From: Actinopolyspora lacussalsi subsp. righensis | Lineage (GTDB): Bacteria; Actinomycetota; Actinomycetes; Mycobacteriales; Pseudonocardiaceae | Assembly: GCF_900116555.1 (NCBI RefSeq) | Contig: NZ_FPAT01000005.1 | Location: 186,001-250,000, forward strand | Direction: 5' to 3' | DNA length: 64,000 bases | In this document: piece after piece, positions 29,505-40,167 of the stretch | Layout: each line of letters begins with the position of its first letter | How positions within the stretch are numbered: position 1 is the stretch's first letter | Position numbers and translations under genes: made by a program | The notes under the pieces: model-generated | The model's database searches: none | What the model saw: only the letters and a program-made list of their open reading frames with translations | What the model was told of the DNA's origin: nothing

Positions 29505-30278
29505 ATGAGCCTCGTGGAACTCGACGGGCTGAGCGCGGGGTACCGCGGCAGTCCCGTGCTGTCGGACGTCTCGACAGCGATCGGTGCGGGCGGCTGGCTC
29601 GGTGTGATCGGACCGAACGGCTCCGGCAAGTCCACGCTGCTCAAGGCGATGCTCGGACTGGTGCACCACGGCGGGACCGTGACGGTGGACGGTCGCCGCG
29701 TCAGCGGGCTCCGACAGCGTGAGCGGGCGAAGCTGCTCGGATACGCCCCGCAGCTACCGCAGCTACCGGTCGGCATGACCGTCACCGACTACGTGCTGCT
29801 GGGGCGCACGCCCTACACCGGCCTGCTGGGACGGGAGAGCACCAAGGACCTCGACATCGTCGTCGAGGTGCTGGAACGGCTCGACCTGATCGATCTCGCG
29901 GAACGGGTGCTGTCCGACCTTTCCGGTGGCGAACGGCAGCGCGCGGTCCTGGCACGGGCGCTGGCGCAACGCACCGGAGTGCTGCTGCTCGACGAACCCA
30001 CCACGGGACTGGACGTCGGACACGCGCAGGCGCTGCTGGACCTGGTCGACGAGCTACGCCACGAACGCGGCACCACCGTGGTGACCACACTGCACGACCT
30101 GACCATGGCGGGGCAGTACGCCGAGCACCTGCTGCTGCTCGAGCACGGCAGGGTGAGCGCCGAGGGCGCTCCGGAGGAGGTGCTGACCACCGACGTACTG
30201 CGCCGGCACTACGCGGCGCGGGTCTCGATTCTGCCGTTGCCGGACGGCTCAACGGCCGTCACGCCCGTGCGGGAGTAG
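29505..30278 (+). CDS. ABC importer ATPase (BtuD/HmuV type)
   Basis: 257 residues. Nucleotide-binding motifs are in order: Walker A GPNGSGKSTLL (about residue 36), Q-loop YAPQLPQLP, signature LSGGERQRAVLARALAQ, Walker B VLLLDEPTTGLD and the H-loop TTLHDLTMAGQYA. The ATG at 29505 gives a family-like start (LVELDGLSAGYRG). It is separated by 169 bases from the permease but lies on the same strand and completes the importer. It powers uptake from the cytoplasmic side. Confidence 0.92.
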   Translation: MSLVELDGLSAGYRGSPVLSDVSTAIGAGGWLGVIGPNGSGKSTLLKAMLGLVHHGGTVTVDGRRVSGLRQRERAKLLGYAPQLPQLPVGMTVTDYVLLGRTPYTGLLGRESTKDLDIVVEVLERLDLIDLAERVLSDLSGGERQRAVLARALAQRTGVLLLDEPTTGLDVGHAQALLDLVDELRHERGTTVVTTLHDLTMAGQYAEHLLLLEHGRVSAEGAPEEVLTTDVLRRHYAARVSILPLPDGSTAVTPVRE

Positions 30279-30377
30279 ACGCGCCGCCCCGGGGAAGGGT
30301 GACGGACCGACCCGTCCGGCCACGCACGCGTCACCGCCGGCCCGATTCCGGCACGGCGGGTGTGCGCGGAGTCGCGG

Positions 30378-31439
30378 CTAACGTTGCCCGTCGTCGCCGC
30401 TCCCGGGCTCACCCCGCCGCGCGTTCTCGGAGGTTCCGGAATCCGCTTCGGAACCGGACCGCCGCTCGTCGGGACTCGCCCGGGAGTCGTTCGGCGGCGT
30501 CGCCACGTCGGCCGGCGTGTCGGGAGGAGTCGCTCCGTAGTCCGGGTCCCCGGGTAACGGTTTGCCCAGCAACCGCTCGGGCTCCTCCCTGGAACGCCGG
30601 ACCAGCAGCAGGTAGCCGACCGCCCCGAGGAAGACCAGTGCCGAGACGTAGACGTTGACCCGGATGCCGAGGTCGAACGGCGTGGAAGCCGGATCGGTAC
30701 GCATCATCTCGATCCAGAACCGGCCCGCCGTGTAGCCGGCCACGTACAGCGCGAACACCCTGCCGTGCCCCAGCCGGAACCTGCGGTCGGCCCAGACGAG
30801 CAGCAGTGCGACCAACAGGTTCCACAGCAGCTCGTAGAGGAAGGTCGGGTGCACCACTTCGACGGGAACGTCGCTGACCGCCACACCGGTCACCGGATTC
30901 GGCTCGCGCTGGTATATCTCCAACCCCCACGGCAGGTCGGTCGGTCCGCCGTAGAGCTCCTGGTTGAAGTAGTTGCCCAGCCTTCCGATCGCCTGCGCGA
31001 CCACCAGCCCCGGGGCGACGGCGTCGGCGAAGGCGGGCAGCGGGACGCCACGTCTCCTGCAACCGATCCAGGCACCGACGGCGCCCAGTGCCACGGCTCC
31101 CCAGATGCCGAGACCACCCTGCCAGATCTTGAAGACGTCCCACCACGGATTGGGACTGTCCGGGCCGAAGTAGCGCCAGTAATCGGTGATCACATGGTAG
31201 ATCCTGCCGCCGACCAGGCCGAACGGGACGGCGAAGACCGCGATGTCGGTGACGGCGCCCTTGCGCCCACCTCGGGCGACCCAGCGCCGTTCCGACCAGA
31301 GGATCGCGACGACGATCCCCGCGATGATGCACAGGGCGTAGGCACGAATGGGAATCGGCCCGACGTACCACACGCCCTGGGGCGGGCTGGGTATGTTGGC
31401 CAGATAGGTGGTCGCCGAGGCGGGTAGCGCGACAGTCAC
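30378..31439 (-). CDS. lgt: Prolipoprotein diacylglyceryl transferase
   Basis: 353 residues, a membrane enzyme that adds diacylglycerol from phosphatidylglycerol to the lipobox cysteine of lipoproteins. The start SPPQGVWYVGPIPIRAYALC and the signature AIGRLGNYFNQELYGGPTDL (about residue 135) are diagnostic; about seven membrane segments are visible. The GTG at 31439 (VTVALPASATTYLANIPSPP) is preferred to a longer Arg/Ser-rich extension. A 70-residue hydrophilic acidic/Ser-rich tail follows the last segment, common in actinobacterial Lgt. It is 58 bases after trpA, the usual actinobacterial order. Confidence 0.95.
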   Translation of the reverse strand: MTVALPASATTYLANIPSPPQGVWYVGPIPIRAYALCIIAGIVVAILWSERRWVARGGRKGAVTDIAVFAVPFGLVGGRIYHVITDYWRYFGPDSPNPWWDVFKIWQGGLGIWGAVALGAVGAWIGCRRRGVPLPAFADAVAPGLVVAQAIGRLGNYFNQELYGGPTDLPWGLEIYQREPNPVTGVAVSDVPVEVVHPTFLYELLWNLLVALLLVWADRRFRLGHGRVFALYVAGYTAGRFWIEMMRTDPASTPFDLGIRVNVYVSALVFLGAVGYLLLVRRSREEPERLLGKPLPGDPDYGATPPDTPADVATPPNDSRASPDERRSGSEADSGTSENARRGEPGSGDDGQR

Positions 31440-31497
31440 GCGACCACCGTAACGGGCGGTGGGGCGGGGACCACCACTGGCTCCGCGGTCGGTTCCG

Positions 31498-32307
31498 TCA
31501 CGGGACCGGAGCGGAGTTCCTCCGGACGCCACGCCCGAGTTCGGCCGCGAACTCCGCGACTCCGGCCGTGCCGTCCTGCCTGGCACGATCGATGAAGGCG
31601 GAGCCGACGATCACACCGTCGGCGAACTCCGCCACCTCGGCGGCGTGCTCGGCGGTGCGCACCCCCAACCCCACACCGACCGGCAGCTCGGTGTGCGCGC
31701 GGGTGCGCCGCACGAGCTCCCGGGCGGAACCGGAGACCGAGTCACGCGCACCGGTGACCCCCATCACCGACGCCGCGTAGAGGAACCCCGATCCCGCTCC
31801 GGCGGTCATCGCCAGTCTGCGTTCGGTGGAGGAGGGCGCGACCAGGAAGATCCGGTCGAGCCGGTGCTGCCGTGCCGCGGCCAGCCACTCGTCGGCCTCG
31901 TCGGGCACCAGGTCCGGAGTGATCACACCGAGGCCGCCCGCGGCCGCGAGGTCCCGCGCGAAGGCGTCGGGACCGTAGTGGTGCACCGGATTCCAGTAGG
32001 TCATCACCACCGGAGCGGCTCCCGTCTCGGCGACCGCCGAGACGATGTCGAACAACTGGCGGACCCGGAACCCGTTGCGCAGGGCCTCACCACTGGCGGC
32101 CTGGATGGTGGGGCCGTCCATGACCGGATCCGAGTAGGGAATACCGATCTCGACGACGTCACAGCCGGGGGTGTCACCGTCACCGCGCACCATGGCGCGG
32201 AACAACTCGACGCTGTCGGGGACGGTGGGAAACCCCGCGGGCAGATAACCGATCAGGGCCGCGCGTCGCTGAGCCGCGCAGTCGCGGAATACCTCGTGCA
32301 GACTCAC
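31498..32307 (-). CDS. trpA: Tryptophan synthase alpha chain
   Basis: 269 residues; splits indole-3-glycerol phosphate to indole and glyceraldehyde 3-phosphate. Motifs: [33 protein letters not shown] with the catalytic Glu/Asp, and [14 protein letters not shown] near the phosphate site. The GTG start overlaps the trpB stop (GTGA), fitting coupled 1:1 synthesis of the two subunits. Confidence 0.97.
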   Translation of the reverse strand: MSLHEVFRDCAAQRRAALIGYLPAGFPTVPDSVELFRAMVRGDGDTPGCDVVEIGIPYSDPVMDGPTIQAASGEALRNGFRVRQLFDIVSAVAETGAAPVVMTYWNPVHHYGPDAFARDLAAAGGLGVITPDLVPDEADEWLAAARQHRLDRIFLVAPSSTERRLAMTAGAGSGFLYAASVMGVTGARDSVSGSARELVRRTRAHTELPVGVGLGVRTAEHAAEVAEFADGVIVGSAFIDRARQDGTAGVAEFAAELGRGVRRNSAPVP

Positions 32308-33587
32308 CGCTGGTCCTCTCCCGTGATCCCGGCCTCGGGCACGAGACCGAAGTACTGCGCGGCAGTGTCCATGTCCTTGTCACCCCGCCCGGAAAGGTTG
32401 ACCACGAGCACGGCCTCCGGGCCGAGTTCCGCACCGAGCCGGAGAGCACCGGCCAACGCGTGCGCCGACTCGATGGCCGGGATGATGCCTTCGGTACGGG
32501 ACAGCAGCCGGAACGCGTGCATCGCCTCGTCATCGGTGACGGCGCGGTACTCCGCACGCCCGGTGTCGGCCAGCCAGGCGTGCTCGGGTCCCACACCGGG
32601 ATAGTCCAGTCCTGCCGATATCGAGTACGCCTCAGCGATCTGGCCGTCCTCGTCCTGCAGCAGATAGGACCTGGCACCGTGCAGCGTGCCGGGCGTCCCA
32701 CTGGTGAGCGCGGCACCGTGCTCACCACTGTCGAGGCCGTGACCACCGGCCTCCATGCCCACCAGTCGCACCCCGGGGTCGTCGATGAAGCCGTGGAAGA
32801 TCCCGATGGCGTTGGATCCCCCGCCCACGCAGGCGACCACCGCGTCGGGCAGCCCACCGGTGTGTCGCAGTACCTGCTCCCTGCTCTCCTCGCCGATGAT
32901 CCTGTGCAGATTGCGGACCATGAGGGGGAACGGGTGGGCACCGGCCGCGGTGCCGAGCAGGTAGTGCGTGTCGGCGACGTTGGCCACCCAGTCGCGGAGT
33001 GCTTCGTTGATCGCGTCCTTGAGGGTGGCCGAACCGGTGTCGACGGGACGCACCTCGGCCCCGAGCAGCCGCATCCGGGCCACGTTGAGGGCCTGCCGCT
33101 CGGTGTCGGTGGCTCCCATGTACACGACACAGTCCAGATCGAGCAGCGCACAGGCCGTGGCGGTGGCGACACCGTGCTGGCCCGCGCCGGTCTCGGCGAT
33201 CACGCGGCGTTTGCCCATCCGCTTGACCAGCAGGGCCTGCCCCAGCACATTGTTGATCTTGTGGGATCCGGTGTGGTTGAGGTCCTCCCGCTTGAGGAAG
33301 ACCCGAGCACCGCCCGCGTGGGCACCGAATCGTTCGGCCTCGGTCAGCGGTGAGGGCCTGCCCGCGTAGTCGCGCAACAGCCGTTCGAGCTCGGCGACGA
33401 ACTCCGGATCGTTACGAGCCTTCTCGTACTCATCGGCCAGCTCGTCCTGTGCCGCTATCAGTGCCTCGGGCATGAAGCGGCCCCCGTAGGAACCGAAGTG
33501 TCCACCGGGATCGGGATCGTGCCCGTGGGGGTCCGCCTCCCCCGGAGTCGCGGCTCGCCGCGCGGTGTCGGAGTCTCGTGCTGTCAT
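32304..33587 (-). CDS. trpB: Tryptophan synthase beta chain
   Basis: 427 residues; joins indole and serine using PLP. The PLP lysine is in [37 protein letters not shown] and [15 protein letters not shown] (PLP phosphate loop) are typical. The N-terminal part [20 protein letters not shown] marks the TrpB1 type. It starts eight bases after trpC ends and overlaps trpA. Confidence 0.97.
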   Translation of the reverse strand: MTARDSDTARRAATPGEADPHGHDPDPGGHFGSYGGRFMPEALIAAQDELADEYEKARNDPEFVAELERLLRDYAGRPSPLTEAERFGAHAGGARVFLKREDLNHTGSHKINNVLGQALLVKRMGKRRVIAETGAGQHGVATATACALLDLDCVVYMGATDTERQALNVARMRLLGAEVRPVDTGSATLKDAINEALRDWVANVADTHYLLGTAAGAHPFPLMVRNLHRIIGEESREQVLRHTGGLPDAVVACVGGGSNAIGIFHGFIDDPGVRLVGMEAGGHGLDSGEHGAALTSGTPGTLHGARSYLLQDEDGQIAEAYSISAGLDYPGVGPEHAWLADTGRAEYRAVTDDEAMHAFRLLSRTEGIIPAIESAHALAGALRLGAELGPEAVLVVNLSGRGDKDMDTAAQYFGLVPEAGITGEDQR

Positions 33588-33595
33588 CCGGCTTC

Positions 33596-34408
33596 CTATC
33601 CGCGGCTGGGACGCGGGCAGGCGGGGTGCGAGCCCGCCGTGACCAACTGTGTCAACGCCGCACGTGGATTGTCACTGCTGACCAGCCCTTCGCCCACCAG
33701 CACCGCGTCGGCGCCGGAACCGGCGTAGGCCATCAGATCGCTCGGCCCCCGCACCCCGGATTCCGCGATCTTGATGACCCCGGCGGGCAGCCCCGGAGCG
33801 ATGCGACCGAACACGTCGCGGTCGACTTCCAGGGTGTGCAGGTCACGCGCGTTGATTCCGATGATCTTGCCACCGGCCGCGAGCGCGCGATCGGCCTCCT
33901 CCGCGGTGTGCACCTCGACCAGGGCCATCATGCCGAGTGACTCCACTCGGTCCAGCAGCGCTTCGAGGGCGTTCTGCTCCAGGGCCGCGACGATGAGCAG
34001 CACCATGTCGGCACCGTGCGCACGGGCCTCGTGCACCTGGTAGGGACTGACGATGAAGTCCTTCCGCAGCAGCGGCGCGTTCACCCGAGCACGCACCGCG
34101 TCCAGGTCCCGCAGCGACCCCCCGAAACGACGCTGTTCGGTGAGCACGCTGATTATGCGGGCACCCGACTCGTAGTATCCGGCGGCTAGATCGGCGGGCT
34201 CGGCGATGTCGGCCAGCTCTCCCTTCGAGGGACTGCGCCGCTTCACCTCCGCGATCACGCCGACACCGGGCTCGTGCAGTGCCGCCCAGACGTCCTTGGG
34301 TGGTTGTGCGGCCGCCGAAAGCTGCTTGATCTCCTCGAACGGGACCTCCGCCTCACGGGCGGCCAGGTCCTGCCGAACATCGTCGATGATCGCGTCCAAA
34401 ACACTCAC
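33596..34408 (-). CDS. trpC: Indole-3-glycerol-phosphate synthase
   Basis: 270 residues forming a TIM barrel. Motifs: [13 protein letters not shown] with the catalytic lysine, [20 protein letters not shown], and [14 protein letters not shown]. The GTG at 34408 ([15 protein letters not shown]) with GAGG seven bases upstream matches the family start, so a 16-codon extension is rejected. A gap of 303 bases separates it from the membrane-protein gene upstream, so trpCBA may also have an internal promoter. Confidence 0.96.
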   Translation of the reverse strand: MSVLDAIIDDVRQDLAAREAEVPFEEIKQLSAAAQPPKDVWAALHEPGVGVIAEVKRRSPSKGELADIAEPADLAAGYYESGARIISVLTEQRRFGGSLRDLDAVRARVNAPLLRKDFIVSPYQVHEARAHGADMVLLIVAALEQNALEALLDRVESLGMMALVEVHTAEEADRALAAGGKIIGINARDLHTLEVDRDVFGRIAPGLPAGVIKIAESGVRGPSDLMAYAGSGADAVLVGEGLVSSDNPRAALTQLVTAGSHPACPRPSRG

Positions 34409-34711
34409 GAGGCCACCTCGCACAGGGCCGGCCGGACACTTACTCGCAGGTGGCAATACGCGCGGATCGTCCTATCGCGCTCGATCACGACACTCCCCTT
34501 CCCCGCCGTGCCGGTCGCGGTACCGATGCTAAACCCGTTCAGTGTGAACCCCGCCGCAGGGGGCGGAACAATGTCCCAGCGCATCAAGGACCTTGGTCCC
34601 TGGTCGACGCGCGCTCCCGTTGTCAGGAAAGCCCCGCACCGGGAAAAACACAGTTCTCTCGTGGGCTCGGAGCACTCCGTCCCCGAACCGTGACCGGCCC
34701 TCGGCCGGGAA
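34409..34711 (-). other. Non-coding gap inside the trp cluster
   Basis: 303 bases between the Trp-associated membrane protein and trpC. It was searched on the minus strand for a leader peptide with tandem Trp codons and for an attenuator, and neither was found. A TAGCAT element near 34530 (minus strand) could be a -10 for trpCBA. Otherwise nothing distinctive. Confidence 0.4.
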
Positions 34712-35428
34712 TCAACCGTTCTCGTCTCCGTCACCCGCTTCGGTGGGGTCACGCCCTTCGTCCAGATCCTCCCAGAGACGCCGGTCCGGATCACGGGTTT
34801 CCCGCGCTTCGGCGGGTGCGGAGTACTTGGCCCCCATGGCCGGCATCCGCCGGGCGGCGAGCATCACCGCCAAACCGCACAGCAGGAGCACGAGCGCCGC
34901 GCCCCCCATCAGTGCGGGACCGTAGGGCAGGACCCCACGCACCTCCAGCGGTTCGCTGCCCGGCGCGGCGCCGGGCACCTCGGAAACACCTCGGGACCCG
35001 GCCAACCAGTCGAACAGGCGCCACCCCAGCAGAACCGCCTCGAGGACGATGATCAGACCGATCAACCGACGCAGCAGACCACCGGTCGCCAGCACGGCGG
35101 CGATCGCCGCCAGGGTGGCCAGTGCGAGCGGGGTGAGCTCGGGGCGAATCGCCTCACCGGCCACTCGTGCCACGTCGGCCCCGGAGAACGGTGTCCGGTA
35201 ACGCTGCCGGATCCACACCGTTGAACTCGCCGCCCACAGTCCGACGGCGACGGCAAGCATGCCGATGACGCACGAGACCAACAACCGGCGGCCCGTCGCG
35301 CTCCGCCCGGTTGACTCCTGTCGGTTGGTCAAGCCGGTTTCACACTCCCGTCTCGGGATCTGGGGGTCGGTGTCTCGGGAAGCCGGACCTCCGGCCGATC
35401 CGGTCGCCCGTGGTCGGGTGGAAGACAT
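34712..35428 (-). CDS. Trp operon-associated membrane protein
   Basis: 238 residues with four hydrophobic segments (LLVSCVIGMLAVAVGLWAAS; LALATLAAIAAVLATGGLL; RLIGLIIVLEAVLLGWRLFD; PALMGGAALVLLLCGLAVML) and an acidic cytoplasmic tail. It matches the uncharacterised actinobacterial family found between trpE and trpC, annotated as Trp region conserved hypothetical membrane protein. Its ATG shares the last base of the trpE stop codon (TGATG), so translation is coupled. A transport role for tryptophan or an intermediate is often guessed but unproven. Confidence 0.85.
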   Translation of the reverse strand: MSSTRPRATGSAGGPASRDTDPQIPRRECETGLTNRQESTGRSATGRRLLVSCVIGMLAVAVGLWAASSTVWIRQRYRTPFSGADVARVAGEAIRPELTPLALATLAAIAAVLATGGLLRRLIGLIIVLEAVLLGWRLFDWLAGSRGVSEVPGAAPGSEPLEVRGVLPYGPALMGGAALVLLLCGLAVMLAARRMPAMGAKYSAPAEARETRDPDRRLWEDLDEGRDPTEAGDGDENG

Positions 35429-37059
35429 CACTTCGGAAGCGGGCCTTCCGACTCCGGGGACGGGGTGCCGACTCGGAACTCGTCGACGCGGCCGTCGGGT
35501 GTGGTGTCGATCCGGGCAGCCGGTTCGTCCGCCGGGCGGCGGAGTGTCCCCGCCGTGGCTACGGCATTGAGCACCGCCCTGGCCTTGTTCAGGCACTCCT
35601 GGTCCTCGGCCACCGGGTCCGAGTCGGCGACGATACCGCCGCCCGCCTGCACGTACGCGGTGCCGTGCCGCAGCAGCGCGGTGCGGATGGCGATGGCCGT
35701 GTCGGCATTGCCCGCGAAATCGAAGTAGCCGACCACTCCGCCGTACTGCGCACGCCGTGTCGGCTCCAGCTCCTCGATTATCCGCATGGCACGAGGCTTG
35801 GGCGCCCCGGACAGCGTGCCCGCGGGGAAACAGGCGGTCACCGCGTCGAGCGCGTTGTGATCCTCCCCGAGCTCACCGGTGACCGAGGAGACGATGTGCA
35901 TGACGTGGCTGTAGCGCTCCACGCGGAAGAACTCCACGGGGTGCACCGATCCGGGACGACACACCCTTCCAAGGTCGTTGCGGGCCAGATCGACGAGCAT
36001 GAGGTGCTCGGCACGCTCCTTCTCGTCGTTGATGAGTTCCTTTTCGAGGGCCACGTCCTCGTCCTCGTCGGCGCCCCGCCACCTGGTACCGGCGATGGGA
36101 TAGGTGGTGGCGTTGCCGTCCCGTACCTTGACCAACGACTCGGGACTGGATCCCACGATGTCGAACGGCTGGTCATCGGCGGGGTCGGGCAGCCGCAGCA
36201 GGTACATGTAGGGACTCGGATTGGTGGTGCGCAGTATCCGGTAGATGTCCAGCGCCTGCGCGTCGGTACGCATCTCGAAGCGCTGCGAGACGACCACCTG
36301 GAACGCCTCGCCCTCGTGGATCGCCTCCTTGGCGCGTCGCACCGCCTCCCGGTGTCGTTCGGAGTCGCGGTAGCGGGTGAACTCCGGCTCCGGCCGGGAA
36401 AAGGTCGCCACGGTGGAGGGCGCGGGGGCGTGCAACCGTCGTGTCATCTCGTCGAGCCTGGCTACGGCGTCGTCGTAGGCCGCGTCCACCCGCTCGGGGC
36501 TGTCGTCCCAGTTGACCGCGTTGGCGATCAACGTGACGGTTCCCTCGTGGTGATCCAGCGCGGCGAGATCGGTGGCGAAGAGCATCACCATCTCCGGGAT
36601 ACCGAGATCGTCCTCGGTCTCCTCCGGCAGGAGTTCGAACCTGCGGACGGTGTCGTAGCCGAGATAACCGACCATTCCGCCGGTCAGCGGCGGCAACCCG
36701 GGCAACGGATCGGTGTGCAACAGCCGCAGGGTCTCGCGGAGCGTGGTCATCGGGTCACCTTCGGTGGGTAGACCCGTCGGCGGTGTCCCCAGCCACTGCG
36801 ATTCACCGTCACGCACCGTGAGAGCAGCGGCGCTGCGCACTCCCACGAAGGACCAGCGCGACCAGGAACGCCCGTTCTCCGCGGACTCGAACAGGAACGT
36901 CCCGGACTCGTTGCGCGCCAATTTGCGATACAGCCCGAGCGGCGTCTCGTCATCCGCGAGCAGTCGCCGCACGACCGGGATTACCCGGCGCCCCACGGCG
37001 AGCTCACGGAATTCGGCTCGCGATGGGCTGCTAGTGCCGATGTCACCGTCGCCGACCAT
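35428..37059 (-). CDS. trpE: Anthranilate synthase component I
   Basis: 543 residues; makes anthranilate from chorismate with ammonia from a TrpG partner. The C-terminal chorismate-binding part has [50 protein letters not shown] and [20 protein letters not shown]. The N-terminal [20 protein letters not shown] resembles the tryptophan feedback site. The ATG at 37059 lacks a ribosome site; with only 87 bases to the divergent TetR gene it may be leaderless. No trpG, trpD or trpF lies next to it. Confidence 0.95.
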   Translation of the reverse strand: MVGDGDIGTSSPSRAEFRELAVGRRVIPVVRRLLADDETPLGLYRKLARNESGTFLFESAENGRSWSRWSFVGVRSAAALTVRDGESQWLGTPPTGLPTEGDPMTTLRETLRLLHTDPLPGLPPLTGGMVGYLGYDTVRRFELLPEETEDDLGIPEMVMLFATDLAALDHHEGTVTLIANAVNWDDSPERVDAAYDDAVARLDEMTRRLHAPAPSTVATFSRPEPEFTRYRDSERHREAVRRAKEAIHEGEAFQVVVSQRFEMRTDAQALDIYRILRTTNPSPYMYLLRLPDPADDQPFDIVGSSPESLVKVRDGNATTYPIAGTRWRGADEDEDVALEKELINDEKERAEHLMLVDLARNDLGRVCRPGSVHPVEFFRVERYSHVMHIVSSVTGELGEDHNALDAVTACFPAGTLSGAPKPRAMRIIEELEPTRRAQYGGVVGYFDFAGNADTAIAIRTALLRHGTAYVQAGGGIVADSDPVAEDQECLNKARAVLNAVATAGTLRRPADEPAARIDTTPDGRVDEFRVGTPSPESEGPLPK

Positions 37060-37146
37060 GACGTCATTGTCGCAGGCCGCCCACGGCGGCTTACCGCGAC
37101 TGACCGGAAGTTGCGGAAGACGCGACCCGACGGTGAGGATGAGATC

Positions 37147-37785
37147 GTGCGATCGGACAGCCACGACAACGAGGAGACCCGGATACGACGGGGCAGGCGT
37201 GGCGGTGATCGAAGTACCAGGGGCGAATTGCTCGAGGCGGCCCGAGCCGCGTTCATCGAGAACGGCTACGAGGGTGCCACAGTGCGGGGCATCGCGAGCC
37301 GGGCGGGCGTGGATCCCGCGATGGTGCGGCACTGGTTCGGCGGCAAGGAGGGACTGTTCACCGCGGCGGTGGCCATACCGATCGAGCCGGGAAAGGCGCT
37401 GCCGCTGCTGCTGGACGGCCCCGACGAGCGACTGGCGGAACGGATGCTGGGGATGTTCCTGTCGGTTTGGGACGAAGCGGGAGGCGGCGAGTTCACCGCG
37501 CTGATACGCAGCCTGTCCGTGCGGGACAGCGCGGTGCGCATGTTGCGGGAGTTCCTCAGCACCGCGCTGTTCGGCAGGCTGCTGCGTGAGCTGGGCTCCG
37601 ACGAACCCGAGCTGCGTGCCACGCTGTGCGGATCACAGGTGGTCGGCCTGGGCATGATGCGCTACGTGGTGCGCATGGAACCACTGGCCAGCGCCGACCA
37701 CGAGACCGTGGTGGCTACCATCGCCCCCAGCCTGCAGCGTTACCTGACCGGATCGCTGCGACCGGACCGTTCGCGGACCCCGTGA
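37147..37785 (+). CDS. TetR-family transcriptional regulator
   Basis: 212 residues. The helix-turn-helix region is [40 protein letters not shown] and [11 protein letters not shown]. The GTG at 37147, eight bases after GAGG, is preferred over a TTG at 37111. The C-terminal domain is of the Tet_C group typical of actinobacterial efflux regulators. It sits between hisI and trpE, divergent from trpE. Whether it controls trpE or a distant gene cannot be told. Confidence 0.85.
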   Translation: MRSDSHDNEETRIRRGRRGGDRSTRGELLEAARAAFIENGYEGATVRGIASRAGVDPAMVRHWFGGKEGLFTAAVAIPIEPGKALPLLLDGPDERLAERMLGMFLSVWDEAGGGEFTALIRSLSVRDSAVRMLREFLSTALFGRLLRELGSDEPELRATLCGSQVVGLGMMRYVVRMEPLASADHETVVATIAPSLQRYLTGSLRPDRSRTP

Positions 37786-37845
37786 CGGAGTCACCCAGGA
37801 CGGGTACCGGTAACCGACCAGCCACATCGGTCCTGTTATGCGTGC

Positions 37846-38232
37846 TCACTCGGCGGCGGTCCCTACCTCTGGGCTCAACAGCACGTCGGACTCGAAACAG
37901 TCGGGAGCACCCGTGTGGCAGGCGGCGCCGTGCTGTTCCACGAGCAGCAGCACGGTGTCGCCGTCGCAGTCGAGCCGGACCTCGCGCACGTGCTGCGTGT
38001 GGCCGGACGACTCGCCCTTGACCCAGTGCCTGGCGCGACTGCGCGAATAGTAGGTGGCGCGCCTGTCGCGCAGTGTGAGCCGCAGCGCCTCGTCATCCAT
38101 CCAGGCCATCATCAGCACCCGACCGGTGTCGTGCTGCTGGGCCACGGCGGCGATCAACCCGTCCCCGTTGCGCTTGAGTCTCGCGGCGATCGCCGGGTCG
38201 AGGGCCTCTCCCTGACTTGCCGATGAGGTCAT
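37846..38232 (-). CDS. hisI: Phosphoribosyl-AMP cyclohydrolase
   Basis: 128 residues, single-domain HisI (no HisE fusion). It opens the adenine ring of PR-AMP in histidine synthesis. Motifs: [36 protein letters not shown] and the zinc region with [20 protein letters not shown]. The start overlaps the hisF stop by four bases. Confidence 0.96.
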   Translation of the reverse strand: MTSSASQGEALDPAIAARLKRNGDGLIAAVAQQHDTGRVLMMAWMDDEALRLTLRDRRATYYSRSRARHWVKGESSGHTQHVREVRLDCDGDTVLLLVEQHGAACHTGAPDCFESDVLLSPEVGTAAE

Positions 38233-39002
38233 CGGACCGTGATCCCCTCCGCTCGCATGGCGTTCTTGACTTGCTCGATGGTCAGTTCACCGAAGTGGAA
38301 AACACTGGCGGCCAACACGGCATCCGCTCCGGCGTGCACGGCAGGCGCGAAGTGCCCCACCTCTCCCGCACCACCACTCGCGATGAGCGGAACCCGGACG
38401 GCGGCACGCACGGCACGGATCATCTCCAGGTCGAACCCCGCCTTGGTGCCGTCCGCGTCCATGGAGTTGAGCAGTACCTCACCGACACCGAGTCGTTCGG
38501 CTCTGGCCGCCCACTCCACCGCGCAGATCCCGGTTCCCCTGCGACCGCCGTGCGTGGTGACCTCGAACCCGGAGGCGGTTTCCGTGCCGTCGGACGGAAC
38601 CCTCCTGGCGTCGACGGACAGCACCACGCACTGTGCGCCGAACCGGCGCGACGCCGTGCGGAGAAGTTCCGGATCGGCGATCGCCGCGGTGTTGAGGCTG
38701 ACCTTGTCCGCCCCGGCGCGAAGCAGCCGGTCCACGTCCTCGGGCCCGCGCACCCCGCCTCCCACCGTCAGCGGAATGAAAACCTGGTCGGCCGTGCCAC
38801 GAACCACGTCGTAGGTGGTTTCCCGGTCGGCGGAGGAGGCCGTGACGTCGAGGAAGGTCAGCTCGTCGGCCCACTCGCCGTCGTAGCGACGGGCCAACTC
38901 CACCGGATCCCCCGCATCGACCAGCCCGGTGAAATTGACTCCCTTGACCACTCGCCCCTGGTCGACGTCCAGACAGGGGATCACGCGCACAGCGACCGCC
39001 AT
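38229..39002 (-). CDS. hisF: Imidazole glycerol phosphate synthase, cyclase subunit
   Basis: 257 residues, a TIM barrel that uses ammonia from HisH to form IGP and AICAR. Motifs: [51 protein letters not shown] and [16 protein letters not shown]. The ATG at 39002 is chosen from the family start. A TATGCT at 39009-39014 lies exactly six bases upstream, so an internal leaderless transcript is plausible. It lies 137 bases after the hisA/priA stop. Confidence 0.96.
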   Translation of the reverse strand: MAVAVRVIPCLDVDQGRVVKGVNFTGLVDAGDPVELARRYDGEWADELTFLDVTASSADRETTYDVVRGTADQVFIPLTVGGGVRGPEDVDRLLRAGADKVSLNTAAIADPELLRTASRRFGAQCVVLSVDARRVPSDGTETASGFEVTTHGGRRGTGICAVEWAARAERLGVGEVLLNSMDADGTKAGFDLEMIRAVRAAVRVPLIASGGAGEVGHFAPAVHAGADAVLAASVFHFGELTIEQVKNAMRAEGITVR

Positions 39003-39014
39003 ACCACCAGCATA
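39003..39014 (-). promoter_or_regulatory. Possible leaderless -10 element for hisF
   Basis: On the minus strand TATGCT is followed by six bases and then the hisF ATG. Transcription would therefore begin at or next to the start codon. The same TATGCT-to-start spacing precedes the SoxR gene. No clear -35 is seen. Confidence 0.4.
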
Positions 39015-39139
39015 AGTGTCCGTCGGTGGAGCGGTTCGCCGGCTTCGGTGATCGGGTACGGGCGGGTTCGGAGACCGAACGACGTGGTGATCTCGCGCGA
39101 AATCACCACGACCGTGGTCGATGCCGCCGCTGCCCGTGC

Positions 39140-39874
39140 TCATCCCCTGACGGCTTCGAGTGCCTCGGGGAGGGTGAAGTTGCCCGCGTACAACGCCTTG
39201 CCCACGATCGAGCCCTCGAGCCCGAACGGCTCCAGCCCGGCGAGCGCGACCAGGTCATCCACAGTGGAGACACCGCCGGAGGCCACCACCGGCGCGGACG
39301 TGTGCTCGCAGACGGCCCGGAGCAACGACAGGTTCGGGCCGCCCAGCGTGCCGTCCTTGCTGACATCGGTGACCACGTAGCGACAGCAGCCGGCGGCGTC
39401 CAACCTGTCGAGCACCTCCCACAGGTCCCCGCCGTCGCGTGTCCAACCGCGCGCTGCCAACCGGTGGCCCCGCTCACCGATCCGCACGTCCAGACCGACC
39501 GCGACGCGCTGACCGTGCTCGGCGACCACTCTCGCGGTCCACTCCGGATCCTCCAGCGCGGCCGTACCGAGGTTCACCCTGGCGCAACCGGTGTCCAGCG
39601 CGGCGCGCAACGAATCGTCGTCCCGGATACCACCGGAGAGCTCGACGTCGACGTCCAGTTTCGCGACCACGTCGGCGAGCAGTTCCCGGTTCGAGCCACG
39701 TCCGAAGGCGGCGTCCAGATCCACGAGGTGAACCCACTCCGCCCCCGCCCGCTGCCACGCCAACGCGGCTTGCAACGGATCCCCGTAGGAGGTCTCGGTG
39801 CCCGCGGCACCCTGCACCAGACGTACGGCCTGCCCATCGGCAACGTCAACAGCGGGAAGCAACGTGAAAGTCAC
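39140..39874 (-). CDS. priA: Bifunctional HisA/TrpF isomerase (PriA type)
   Basis: 244 residues, a TIM barrel isomerising ProFAR in histidine synthesis. Motifs: [67 protein letters not shown] and [15 protein letters not shown]. In actinobacteria without trpF this protein (PriA) also isomerises phosphoribosyl anthranilate for tryptophan synthesis. No trpF is present in the trp cluster here, so the dual role is likely but not proven by sequence alone. Confidence 0.93.
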   Translation of the reverse strand: MTFTLLPAVDVADGQAVRLVQGAAGTETSYGDPLQAALAWQRAGAEWVHLVDLDAAFGRGSNRELLADVVAKLDVDVELSGGIRDDDSLRAALDTGCARVNLGTAALEDPEWTARVVAEHGQRVAVGLDVRIGERGHRLAARGWTRDGGDLWEVLDRLDAAGCCRYVVTDVSKDGTLGGPNLSLLRAVCEHTSAPVVASGGVSTVDDLVALAGLEPFGLEGSIVGKALYAGNFTLPEALEAVRG

Positions 39875-39951
39875 GTCCCAAGCCTACGACGAGCCGGCCA
39901 CGACCACGCCGCCGGCCGTGACGGTGGTCGCGGCGGCCGAACCGGTCGCGC

Positions 39952-40167
39952 TCAGCGCCGCCCTCGCGAACGGCCACCCGAATACAGCGCGGCCCCGACC
40001 GGAACGGCGAGCACCAGCAGAGACACGGAGATCACCAACCAGCCGGACACTCCTGCCGCCAGCAGAGACGTGGCGGCGAACCCGACGACCATGCCGAAGC
40101 ACAGCACGAAGGCCACCACTCTGGCTGCACCACCGGGACGCATCAGCCCGTGCCGACGTGCGCTCAC
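39952..40167 (-). CDS. Small membrane protein within the his cluster
   Basis: 71 residues with two hydrophobic segments ([20 protein letters not shown] and [20 protein letters not shown]) and basic ends. Its start overlaps the hisH stop by four bases, so it is translated with the histidine genes, and it ends 77 bases before priA. Similar small membrane proteins occur between hisH and hisA in other actinobacteria. No function is known. Confidence 0.7.
   Translation of the reverse strand: MSARRHGLMRPGGAARVVAFVLCFGMVVGFAATSLLAAGVSGWLVISVSLLVLAVPVGAALYSGGRSRGRR

Noticed and set aside
34409-34711. trp leader peptide and attenuator before trpC
   Set aside because: No short ORF with adjacent Trp codons and no terminator/antiterminator pair were found; the same holds upstream of trpE.
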